A stretch of DNA of 64,000 nt from Plasmopara viticola (lineage: Eukaryota > Oomycota > Peronosporomycetes > Peronosporales > Peronosporaceae): NCBI GenBank assembly GCA_001695595.3, contig MBPM02000001.1, forward strand, positions 2,783,658-2,847,657. Direction: 5' to 3'. Below the pieces are notes generated by a model, which saw nothing but the letters and a program-made list of their open reading frames with translations, was not told the DNA's origin and searched no databases. The translations under genes were made by a program, and so were the position numbers. Shown one piece after another: positions 21,017-32,200 of the stretch; the first letter of the stretch is position 1, and each line of letters starts with the position of its first letter.

Positions 21017-24000
21017 GGCAGTCAGAGACGGCGTAAGCGATGCCTGTGGCTTGGTGAGACCCAACAGGGCAGTCGCACTATGAAGAGGTAGGCGAGCGAA
21101 GGAAGACCAAGCGAGGTGGCGATTGCCGAGCGATGTGATTCGGCGCTTGAATAAATTGGGTTCGGTACGTGAGAGTCAGAATTGGTACCGGTACTGTGCA
21201 GTAAAGGGATCCTATTGCGAAAGTCACGCTCGTACGTTTTCTGGCAAAAAGCTATACTAAGTCTCAGTGTTTAAATTACGCGAGTGGATTAGTCACACAA
21301 TCATATGGGCCTCGCATATTCTCTGAAATTGCTAGACGGCCCATGCTACGTTTGTTATTGATGTGAATACAGTATGGCGCCCATATACTTAATTCATATG
21401 CAAGTACCTCGAAGAAAGTATTTAAGCTTATAAATCATCCCGGACAAAAACCATGCCGTTCTGATTCACGAAAAGCAGACGCTTCATTTATATAAAAAAT
21501 TACCTAGGAGTAACTTTGAGTCAGTAATTGAGATTATACATATGTGAAACATCGAGTTGTTAAGCACTATTGTAAATGGAGTTACTAACAAATGCTTCCT
21601 CCTTTATAACACGCACTTTGCGTTGGACATGCATACTCACGTAAAAGGCCCGCTATCAGCCCATGTTTTTTTTTACATAGAGCTATGTATAATACGGCTA
21701 GTACTTTAATAAAGTATCCCCATACGTTCCTTAAGGTTCTATGGACCAACATAGTGGAATACGAAAGAGTTGTCAGCCTAATCGCTCCCAAAATTTGAGT
21801 AAAATGCATAGCCGTGACGGAGTATTGAGAAGGCAAATGTTGTGGTTCATTCTTATAAATTAGTCAGTGAAAAGTTGAAAATCAAACAGTGATTCCCGAA
21901 TCGTTGTAAGATTTATTACCTTTGAAGCTGGTGTGTACGCACGCCGAACATGGTCAAGCAGGTTGCGCCACAACTATTTTGTAAAACCAGAGCGCAAATG
22001 ATTGTATACCATACCACATGAAGCTACCGTGCCAAGTCGCGCAGGACAAGTTGCGCAAAAGCCAGAGGCTGGATTTTATCGTTCTCTCAGTTCGTCGAAA
22101 GTATTGAGGTAAGCACGACACTTTAAGCGACGTAAACAAATTGTGGCGTGGGATCGAAACTTTGCTTGCTTGATTTTTGTGCCTTTAAGGAAAATATGGC
22201 GACAGTTTACGTAGTGACGACAAGCTGGCGCAGGCAACAAATTGGAGAAAGACTAGATGCGGTGAATCTAAACAGCGTTCTGTCAGAAATTGATGGTGAA
22301 CGCCACCTACAATATAAACGACGCCTAATGCAATTACTTCGACCCACAGATTATTGCAGTCTCGGTTTTTCTATCGATTCGCTACAATTTTGTGCCTTTG
22401 TGCATATGATATTCAACTCTTTATGGACTCGATTGGAATTTTGCAGATGTCTTTGCAGAAAAATCATGCGTTTGTGGAAAATTGAGTGCTGATCGCTTAA
22501 AGGTGCTGTAAAGACGCTCAGGTTGTGCATAAAAAAATAGGACCAAAATCGCATTATTATTTTCTATCGAAATATCGGTTAAACTTGCTGTGTGCTAGTT
22601 TCTGGAGTGGAGATACTGCGTCAACATCGTTTTATGAAGCAAACGCAAAATGTCAAATATCAAAATAAGGAGATTCGTATTGAAAAAATAAGGGTTTGTA
22701 CTGAAGACCAAATGGTAGAATCTTATCACACTATAAAATTGTTAAAGGAAGTGATGGACATAATCGAGTTAACAAATTGGATATATCAGTAAATTTTACA
22801 AGTATACAAGCAATAAGTAGCTTTCATTTTCGACTAATTTTTTGAGCAGATTTCTTTTTGCGAGAAGCTCATCTGGCCGTTCGTTTAAACCTATTGACTC
22901 AACTAAGGTAGTTCTTGTTGTCGTTGTCAAAGGCCATCGATGTCGCCTTGACGTGAGATGATTCGCAATGACCATGCAGCATACATGCGAAGCTATCAAG
23001 TTTGCAAATGGCAATTGGTTTCATAGGGCAAGCCTCTTTGTTGTTGGCTCTTGAAGTCCTTGATCCGAATTTGTCTTAGTGCTTTGAATTGGGACGATTT
23101 GTCGCCTACAAAAAAATTGTTTTAGCTCAGGCATCAAGCTATGCTGACTAGATAGAGCGCATAGAGTGTCCAGATAGCGTTGTTATCTCGGGCATGATTT
23201 AACCGTTTAAATCATTCGATTACGGCCTCAATGCAATATTACTGTTTTAAACGGACTTGGCCTAGAACAAACTATCCCAGGATGGTAATAGTGGAACCAC
23301 TACTACGGTGGGATGCTCACGCCCGCTCGTGTTCCTCACTTCCACAATCCTTCATCAATTCTTTTTTTCTACCTTCTTTCTCTTCACTTTTTAGGCTGGT
23401 TGTGATTGTAATGCACCTTTCATCACAAAGAGCACTTTTCTCATCGATGCGCGATCGAGACCTTTTTATTTAAGTTAAAATCACCGCGGCACATGCAGAT
23501 CTTTTTTGGCCTTTCTTCACTACCATGACTTTACTGTTCCCACGACGATTCTGTGTCTGTGGATGGACATTCTCACAGAGGGTGCTCGTCAACAAGGATC
23601 GAGTTTACAAGGATAAAGTCAGTTCTTTTCAAAAAACAACATCTTATGTAGATCCAAGGTGCGAGAACACACTGCCCGGGCTCAAACATTTTTCTCACCA
23701 TTGGAAAAAGTGTGGTGAAAAAATGTTTTAATTTTACAAGGGGCATCAAGTTATACGATCAAAATTAGTAAGTTGTGTTGAAACGAGAAGCGTCCCTTGT
23801 TGACAGCGCGATGATATTTTTAAGGCAGAAGGTAATAGCCAAAAACTGAGTGCTTCATGGCAATAAGAGCATACGACAAGTTGATCTAAGTTTCATCCCT
23901 ACGTATTAATAACTACTAACATTAGCAAAGGAAGGTTTTGCTGAATGCGCTATAACGGAGTGCTGCTACAAGTATAATTTATCATAAGTGTTATGGAAAA

Positions 24001-24110
24001 TATTTTGCAATAGGATTTTACAAAACCAGCGAAGGGATGCAGGAGGTGAAACGACTACACATTTAAAAAAATCACTATTTATCAACCGCACACTACAACA
24101 AATATTATCG
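21017..24110. other. Gene-poor intergenic stretch
   Basis: About 3.1 kb, AT-rich, with many stops in all frames. The only open frames are short (under 115 codons) with no recognisable domain. I see no clear repeat, RNA gene or mobile element in it. Confidence 0.5.
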
Positions 24111-24571
24111 ATGGCGCTAACTATGGATGAGCTGGCGCGAGCAGCGCAACTCGGAGTCAAGCACATCATGGAAGAAGTAAGCTATGCGGTTTCATGCGAA
24201 TTTGCTTCTAGACTACTAACTATTGGCTTTTCGAGCAGGTTTCATGGCATGATATCATGAAGATGTCGTATGAAGCCGGCGGTGTGCACCCAACTATTGT
24301 GGGCTACGCACTTGGTGCAATTGCTGTAATCTTTTACGCACGGTGCTCGTTATGGGTATCGCGACTAGCTCCCGCAGCATTGTGTATATTGCTTCTTTTA
24401 CGTACTCGCGACACTCTGGAGCGAAAATCCTTCGAATGGCTACTTATGATAGCTGCTGGTACGGGGGTGAGCTGCACCTACATGCAGCTGGCTTCATTGG
24501 ATCTTGTTAAGGAGCACGTCTTTCGCAAGAACAAGCTGGACGACCATACTAATCACAAGAAGCATGATTAA
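24111..24571 (+). CDS. Small two-exon integral membrane protein, unknown function
   Basis: Exon 1 24111-24176 (22 codons, MALTMDELARAAQLG...), 62-bp intron with GTAAGC donor and CAG acceptor, exon 2 24239-24571; about 132 aa. The spliced junction reads HIMEE-VSWHDIM in frame. Two hydrophobic helices are visible (IVGYALGAIAVIFYARCSLW; LAPAALCILLLL), with possibly a third (WLLMIAAGTGVSCTYMQLA), and a short basic, His-rich tail. The clean splice sites and amphipathic N-terminal helix argue it is real. No family recognised. Confidence 0.6.
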
Positions 24572-24644
24572 ATGTGCACATGTGATTAAAAGTGTTTAAT
24601 ACGTAAATTTATCGAAATTCCTTCTTTTCCCTTTAAAAACTCTT

Positions 24645-24746
24645 TCAGACTACCTCGACCATCGCTGACAGTACGGCGGCGTAGCTCACGACAAACATGG
24701 AGCCAACGAGTACAACACCAACGCCCAATGATGAGAACAATCCCAT
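24645..24746 (-). CDS. 33-codon hydrophobic micro-ORF (possible small membrane protein)
   Basis: ATG at 24746, stop at 24645. It reads MGLFSSLGVGVVLV, GSMFVVSYAAVLS and ends AMVEVV: one long hydrophobic helix. It lies convergent to and 73 bp beyond the membrane protein at 24111-24571. Such single-helix peptides occur as subunits of ER and mitochondrial complexes, but no family is recognised, and a chance frame cannot be excluded. It could also be the first exon of a longer gene (a GTAGTC lies just before the stop). Confidence 0.35.
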   Translation of the reverse strand: MGLFSSLGVGVVLVGSMFVVSYAAVLSAMVEVV

Positions 24747-25077
24747 TTTTTGTTCACAAGATAAAGTTTTAATGGAACCTGAAGTCTTTTGCTCCCTGGA
24801 GTGACTCACGAAGGGAGTGCGACGATTGACTACGTTTGAGTGGAGTTTCTCCGCCTGCGTCTTTTCAAACGAGCCTAAGACCTAGAGGTTGCAAGCACCC
24901 AGAGACTTTGTCAAGAGAGAATCGGTACTAGTGTAAAGGACCAACAAGCACCTTGCGATGCTGCAAAGCAACAGACGTATTGCGACCACCCGAGATTTTT
25001 CTCATCCTTTTGCACACGGATCCGGCAATGAATGCGAGACAAATCTTTATTTTATGAATGAAGGCTCAATACAACCC
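24747..25077. other. Intergenic spacer
   Basis: About 330 bp with no coding signal that I can support. Confidence 0.4.
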
Positions 25078-25305
25078 TCAAAGATCAGCAAAGGTTTTGG
25101 CCAGATAATACTTTTTAAACCAATCAGATAATATCAAATATCCACCAATTAGTAAGAACTGCAAGATGCTCGCCATCAACGCCTCACTTAGCAGCAATGA
25201 CGTTGCCTTTTGGTGTGAGACCAGAGACACTGGTGATAGCGCTACAAACCACGCTCCTGCTATGGTTATGGTGCAGGCAGTCACGTTTACAATCTGATGA
25301 TTACC
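25078..25305 (-). CDS. Possible last exon of a small membrane protein
   Basis: Minus-strand frame open from a possible acceptor (TCATCAG, near 25305) to a stop at 25078, about 75 codons. It encodes two hydrophobic helices (ITIAGAWFVALSPVSLV; ALMASILQFLLIGGYLIL) and ends WFKKYYLAKTFADL, a typical membrane-protein tail. No ATG is in frame before an upstream stop, so it is credible only as a 3' exon. The upstream exon was not found. Confidence 0.3.
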   Translation of the reverse strand, partial: GNHQIVNVTACTITIAGAWFVALSPVSLVSHQKATSLLLSEALMASILQFLLIGGYLILSDWFKKYYLAKTFADL

Positions 25306-25402
25306 ATACTATTAGGGTACGAGCATTAAGTTTATCAACGAGCTACGATGTTTTTTTTAAATGTGTCGTCTTACAAAAAGGAGCTGAGGTGTAGTGTGGC
25401 AA

Positions 25403-26661
25403 AGAAAGAGAAAGCTCGCACTGATGAAAGACAAGGTCGAATAGCTGCAGAGAGGGTTCAGTACTTGCATAAGGCACTGATTGCATCGAATTGACTGAAT
25501 TGACTCGATTTTCTAGGAGTTGCGACGTGTGGTGAAGGCAAAACTGGACACCAGCAAAGGCTGCTTTGTACAACCTATAGGAATCGTGCACTCATGTTTC
25601 AAGACATGCTTAGGCTCGTTGAAAGCTTTTTCAAACCCGTTGATCGGAATTTTATTGTTGAATTTGATGCGACACAATGTAGGCACGCCTCGACAAGGGT
25701 CCCTTGCTCCATCGACGCGAGCAAAAATAATCTTTCAAAGGAGTGTTTCCCCAGGTAGCTTAACTGGATTAGAAGATTTCAGCCATATCTGGATCATTTT
25801 CGTATTCCACCAAAACACGAACGGCAAAAATGTTTGCGCGCACGACGGCCTTCGATCCGATAGCCATCGCCACACTTTTCGGGTACTTAATTTCTGCTTG
25901 ATTCTTCTTCGAAACGACAAAAGCGTTGTCACTTACTTCATTTTAATCTCTCAAAGGCCAAAGTATCCCCACCGTTGTTGAAAAAACGAGTTGGCGTCTT
26001 TTGCACTCGGTCGCCTCACCGACCCAATCCGATCGGCATCACGTTGGCAAAAATTGAGCGAGTTGATATGCACAAACGCTCAGTGTATCTTAGTGGAATT
26101 GACTTACTCGATGAGACTCCTGTGCTTGATATCAAACCGTACGTTGCAGGTAGGGGAAAGCTGGTCGAGATATTTCGAACTTGCAAATCAAGTATCTTTC
26201 CTGACGTCCTTGTGCAGCATATGATTGTCTACCGGATACACTAGTAGCAGACTGGGTCTCCACTTCGCAACCATCAATTCAGTACGTCAATCAACATTTA
26301 ATTCCATTTCTCGGCTAACGGCAATAATACCAGAATCGAGTGGGAATCAAACGAATTGATTGCAGTGATTCACACTTTGGCTTCAAAGTCTGTACACTAC
26401 CAGAAGTCACCCGAAATATTTGTTGCTGCTATTGAAGAAGTCTTGCAAGTTGACGTCCGAAGCAAGTACCAAACCCGTCGGTGGACGACTCCAGACAACG
26501 TAAATTACCAAATTGTCGACAACGTTCGCGTGAAGTATCGCTTTACCTTGTCACCACAATCCGCACCTTCCGTGGGCTCTGGTCGAATTCAGATTTTAGC
26601 AGTTGAAGAGATAAGAACCAATGTCCTCTATCATGAGAGTGTACGTACTAACCCTGCATAA
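25403..26661 (+). CDS. TRMO: tRNA (N6-threonylcarbamoyl-A37) N6-methyltransferase, TRMO/TsaA family
   Basis: Multi-exon gene. Clear exons: 25517 to about 25617, about 25683-25831, about 25958-26149, 26218-26281 and 26334-26661; an upstream Lys/Glu/Arg-rich exon near 25403-25480 is likely but its start codon is unclear. The TsaA/VirR fold is seen as FVQPIGIVHSCFK, GTPRQGS, LEDFSHIWIIFVFHQN, VGVFCTRSPHRPNPIGITLA, VYLSGIDLLDETPVLDIKPY and YDCLPDTLVADWV. The C-terminal domain (IHTLASKSVHYQKSPEIFVA, WTTPDNVNYQIVDNVRVKYR) matches the extra eukaryotic region that follows the TsaA core. The enzyme uses SAM to N6-methylate t6A37 of tRNA-Thr. Two internal splice junctions are not resolved. Confidence 0.87.
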
Positions 26662-26843
26662 TACCATTTTTTTAATTCAAATGATTTAACAGCTAGATTG
26701 CCAGTGAATAATTGCAACGAAGCGATTAAATTGTCGTAATTTTGTATTGTACTGTATTACGTTATCGCGTTGCCAAGTTATGCACGTGCTAGGCTCAGTC
26801 TGGCTAGAGTGGTGTCCGCATACGTCGGGTCTCGTTCGGGTAA

Positions 26844-26918
26844 CCTGGGCTCTTACCAAGTCAGAGCTGAACAAGCCAAGTCAGAGCTTGTTCAGCTCTG
26901 ACTTGGTAAGAGCCCAGG
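26844..26918. repeat. Perfect 32-bp inverted repeat with 11-nt spacer
   Basis: Arms 26844-26875 and 26887-26918 are exact reverse complements (beginning CCTGGGCTCTTACC), with an 11-nt loop. Directly after arm 2 comes TGGCGCCCTGG, which resembles a retroelement primer-binding site. The structure could be two LTR ends joined head to head. Confidence 0.85.
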
Positions 26919-27399
26919 TGGCGCCCTGGTGCTGGAGACCGTCGCGTCGAGAGTGAGACTCGTTAGAGACCTGCAGATGCCCGAGAGCACCTGCCCGAAG
27001 CGCGCGAGCATTTAGCCCCCGCGCGTGGAAGGAGGGCGTCACCCCAACCTTTTCCGAAAGAATTGTCGTAATGACTACGTAAATCATCCTCTAGATGTGT
27101 TACGTAAATGTAAAAAGCCCCTTGTCATTATTGGACACGGCAAATAAGCCAACACTTGGTATATTTACCATAGTCTTTTTGTTATGCTTTATTGATCACT
27201 TCAGCGCGAAAGATCACTGGGAATTTGTGCGCGTGCTATCAGCAATTGTCCTACACTCGTGCGCTACAATATTAAGCCACAGTGACAGGATTTGTTGTGA
27301 ACTATTTGACACAATGCCAACTACGAATACATCTCGACCGAGAAACTTCCAGCAACAGAGACACAGATACCGAACACCCAAATCCGCGCAACAGGACTT

Positions 27400-27950
27400 T
27401 AAGAAGTATCCTAGTCGGGCGTACGACTTTTTTTTTTAATAAGACTAGGCAGATAAGCGTCCAACATAAATATGGGAGGAGTCGTAAGCGATTACTATCA
27501 AGCGATTGACCGTTGTCGGGGCGTTCGATAGCCCTTGTTGCATCACTATTTATCACCACAGCATGCGGGTTGGCGCACTAACCATCAAGAATATTGAAGC
27601 CGATTGCATTTTAATCCATGTTTGGCAACCTGCCAATATCAGAGTTTGACATAAAGTGCAGTCGAACAAGTTCCGTTCTCAATTAAGATTTAACAGTGTC
27701 GGGACTATTATCGAAATGGTGGAGGCGTTCATGCAGATTGTTCAGCTTAGTGTTAGCATACTAATCGTCACATTCCATTCGTTTTATGAGCACGGAAACT
27801 TGGTGACGGGTGCGGGCTTGCATTTCAGCGAAGAAAGCATCGATGAGCTCACACTGCTCTTGTGGCAGTGGCCATTGCCTTGTTGCACAGTACTTCGTGC
27901 TTGACTCGAGTTTAATATCGTGCTTTACTCTTCTATTCAGTGGTTGTATG
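27400..27950. repeat. Dispersed repeat, copy A (without Polinton)
   Basis: Shares diverged blocks with the DNA on both sides of the Polinton: TCGGGGCGTT.GATAG near 27515 with the left flank near 43853; ATAAAGTGCAGTC near 27650 with AACAAAGTGCAGTC at about 62767; and GTGGCAGTGGCCATTG at about 27861 with the same 16-mer at about 62972. The order and orientation are the same. Nature of the repeat family not recognised. Confidence 0.65.
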
Positions 27951-29158
27951 GCAGCACATGTGAGTTTTCCTTTTCTATTAAACTGGATCTTAGAAATTCT
28001 TGTGCATCTTTAAGCCAAGGTGTAGCGCACGCTACCTATAAATCGGGTTCAAAACACACGTGTCCAAAAAGAAGATTGTATTTGGGTTCTAAAAGAGGAT
28101 CACCATTCCGAGGAAAGCGTTTGGTATTTAGTAGCTCGGAGTTTGACATGCCTACAACTGCTGTGTCACGACGACCAGTCAAGCGATCAATACTTTATTT
28201 GGATAAAAGATCATTTAATCATGTAACGGTTCACGACAGGTCGAGATTAAATCGTGTCAAATTCTCATTCTTTTCGGGCAAAGCTGTGTTACTTGCCGTT
28301 GGTGGTACATCTGCAAGGACATATTCTTCCTGCTCGGAGAACTTTCCAAGATCGGACAGTAACGCGATGTCCAGAGATGGTGGAGAAACTGAGTTCGCTC
28401 GTACCGAAATCGGTGTTTAAAGTGTTCTAGCTGCTTCTATTCATGACGGAGCAGAGGGATGGCCTCGATGTTTGAGGCAGTCGGCAAAAAGAAAAGAAAA
28501 TGGTGAAGCATTAGTCGGAGCGGCTGGAAGCGCTGCAATGGATTATATCAAAAAGCTGAAGAACAAATTCTCAAAGCTGATATAATGTCTCTCAATTAGA
28601 TAAGCCAAGCGATCATCGCTGCAGAACAACTATCCACATTTAACATTCACTGGCAGCCGGTGCTGCTAGCGAGATTTAATGTTCAGCTAATAGACTTTCA
28701 CAGACAACGCAACCTAAACGGATGCCAGACCAGAGCCTTCAATGTGAGTTTTAAGCGCTTGCAACAATACCAGAGTCGAGTGATCAACCTGACGACAGCG
28801 GTCGCAGCTGCAATGCTACAACCAGATTGACGACCTGCTTTACGTCGGGGCGGGTCCGGCAGATCCAGTTCAAGTTGCCGTTTAAATGAATAAGAACCTG
28901 AAGTATGATATGCACATGTTACTCCAATGACGGTCATTTGGGCTTCGACCAACTTTTATCTCGGTTGCCACATCCTATTGGTCATCTCACATGTACAAAA
29001 GTGCGTTGATACCTATGGGATATTTCAGAAGGTTAATTTGTTAGTCACCGTCGGCTATTTGTAAGCCTCGAATTGATTTAAGCTTAAAGAAAATTGGCAC
29101 AGTGTCGTCAATGTATTTGGTTCGTGCTCATGCTAGTATGACTAGAGAGTAGGCAGCA

Positions 29159-29239
29159 ATGCCCAAAAGGCGACGATATTATACGACCACATTTACAAAC
29201 AGCGAATGCGGTCTTATAATTTCGATGCCTTTTGGGCAT
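29159..29239. repeat. 81-bp foldback: imperfect 35-bp inverted repeat
   Basis: Arms 29159-29193 and 29205-29239; the outer 13 bp (ATGCCCAAAAGGC / GCCTTTTGGGCAT) pair perfectly, and the full arms pair with about five mismatches around an 11-nt loop. It could be a small MITE-like foldback or a hairpin-RNA source. No target duplication is seen. Confidence 0.75.
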
Positions 29240-32200
29240 ATTGATATTAAATATAGGCCCGCGGCTTGGCGCTGCGTTTTGACAGTCATTTTACTGACTA
29301 TTGGGAGTCCGCTTGCCGATGTAAATCCTCCAATACGAAAAGAGTCAGGCTTGTTCCTAACGACACATTGCACAGAATGTGCAGCGAGATACCTCATACG
29401 TAGGCCAATAATCTTCAACATTTTTTTTCATCGTTGAGTTTGAACTTCACAATGCGGGCTCACACATATACTGACCTTACACTCTTCAATGTATTTAAGC
29501 CAAGATACCAAACAACTCTGCTAACTCTCCAAAGCATGAAGTCTCATGGATAAGATTGAAGTCGCCCAAGATACCTAATCAAGTTAGATTTGAGTATTGT
29601 TTTAGTGGGATAAGTTCTTGTTCGACAAATAAAACAACTTCTACAAAGAGTAAGTTCTGTTTTATTGGTTAAATTAAAGTATTTTCGGTATTAAAAAACT
29701 TGGTTATCGACTTTCCCACGACAATGTCAACGTACTCAACATGTTGTAGATCTTTGAAGCGCTGCTTCCACATTTGATCTTGGTTGTAGGGCGGATTTAG
29801 GTCGCCATGCGACAGCTTATAATGTCTAGAGCTACAATTATCGGCTGTTGTGTCGAGTAAATATTAAATGGGTGTGTGTTGTGCGTTTGAACAAATCCCA
29901 GATCTTCTTACGATGAAAAACGACGATTTGACGCAATTTGTAGACCTTGCACTTATGTGTGGGGATCAGGGGGCACATAGTAATCGGGCCTTCGAAACGT
30001 TTCGCGACCTGACCGCTAGAGCCAACCCTGATAGCAACATCAAGCTTAATCACGTAATTCTATTGCTTTACATACGGAAAGACACATTTGAGACATGAGG
30101 AACCTTATTTTTTAATTCCTTGACCGCCAAGTCCAGTGGCACTTCCATATAAAATGCATTCAAAGCAGGGGAGCTCATATGAGCATCCAGAAATTTTGTG
30201 TAATGGTCAGCATATTTTGCTACACAAAATTTTTGAGAGCCATTTAACATAACAGCATGGAGTTATTTGTGATTTTTAATTACCAACAATTGTCTCGTAG
30301 ATCATTCCACTGTTTTGCTAAATGACTCTATACATCGCTCGTTACATCGCTCGGAAGTAATTAAAAGCGATTGGTCCGACACTATGTCGACGATAAAACA
30401 TCCCTGAGGTGAGTTGTCAGTGATTTCTTAGGTAAACAAAGTGAACTATAATTTCTCAGACCAAAACGGTTCGTTCACTGTGCATAAGTGCGGGTTACTA
30501 CATGATTTAGTCACAATATAATTTCTGATGAGCACTGGCGGCTACGGTGCTGGGGAGTATCTGAAGATGTTTCCGGACATCCATTTCTCCGAGGCTCTCA
30601 CAGAGCCATTTTTTTGTAGCGGACCTTGTTGTGGCCATAAAAGAACGCGCACAGCCGCAGTTAGATCGCGCTAAATATGTATCTTTTTAAGACAAAGTAT
30701 TTTCGTATACACCAGTTCCAAAGAGCCACTAAAGTGTACGAAATAGATGGCCCTAGCTCTTATAGCCACAATCTACTTTGGCTGGTTAGAAGGTTTTACT
30801 CTTTGTTAAACCCGCTGTCAAGAATGTGAGGAATTTTGCCGTGGGACAGCGCCTTGCGTCGGTACACGATAATGGGCGAGATACTAATATACTGTGTCAG
30901 CGACTTTAAACACTAGATCTACCCATGGTATAAATTTGGGAATTTTGTCCATGACTTTGCCCTTTTTCGTCTGTTCCTTATTTCTGATGTCAGGTAAGAT
31001 CTTTTCCTTAATAATATTGGACTTCCTCGAACACTTACTTTGAGTATTTTATATGTCCAGTGAGAGTGTGACGAACTTTTGGGCGTATTACGAGTAGCTA
31101 TTATTAGCCCGAGGCTTTTTCGCAGCCCAATCAGGCGAAAAAGCACTAAAGTGCTTGCGGTATTCGTCACACAAAGGCGGAGGTTTTTGTAAAGTGCCGG
31201 GCGCAATCGAACGATCGGCACACGTTCCCCGCCGCGTTGGCGTACAAGGTTCTTGTAAAGTCATTTTTACCTAAGCTACTCTGGCGAATGATACTTTAAA
31301 GGTCGGCACTAGCACAGCTTTTGTAACAGGCGTAGAACTACCTAATGTTGGTGCAACGACACTTTTAAAGATAAAGCGACATTCTCCAGGAATAATTTCG
31401 TCATATTAAGATGGTTTAAGCCAACCGTCAGCTCTTTCTGCTGTCTGTTTAAGCAAATATGATGAGATCGACTGTATGCATGATAGTCAAGAAAAGTGAC
31501 TTCTTTCCTTACAAATTTGATCCAAGTCTAATTTGACGGTGATTTAAGGGGCTGTTACACAGAGCCAATGTTTTGTGCTAAAAGGTGGCTTCCTGTAGAC
31601 TTACATGATGGTGGGTCCCGATATTTTTGCCGATATCTTCGTCAAATGCGATACTAAGGTATTTTTAAGGACACCTAATCAAAGATGGCTCTCCACAACC
31701 ATGTATCGTCTACAGGTAAGCAAGGTACGCTATGCCTGAGTAGCATTATATACTATCTGTACAAATTGGCGCAATTATTGAAATGGTGTGCCTACACCAC
31801 TGTATAACTACTACAAGTACAACAAGACAAGCTTGTAGTCATAAGTTAAAGGTTAGCTCTGGCCAAAAAATATTGTGCTCCAGACCAAACAGTACACTCG
31901 ATATATAATTATAACGTTAAAGAAAGGTTTATATAAGAGTGTGTCTACCAGTCTGCGCTATAGCGTCTAAAAAAATTTGAACTACTTAATAAAGAGTGGT
32001 CTGACCTTTGCACATTGATCAGACACGCATCGGTCAGGGCCATTTAGCCCCGAAAAAAGTACATTTTTAGCGCCAATTCGGTAGTCACCTATAGCAAGAC
32101 AATGCGTGGTACGTTAGGTCTGCAAACTTTTCACACAACATTTTTGTATGCTGCATAAAAAAATTGGCGAAATCCTGTCAACTAAATCCGGTATTACGTC

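Noticed and set aside
27920..28420. 166-codon plus-strand frame in the repeat-rich region
   Set aside because: Ser/Arg-rich with no recognisable motif; begins in the dispersed repeat. Not supportable as a gene.
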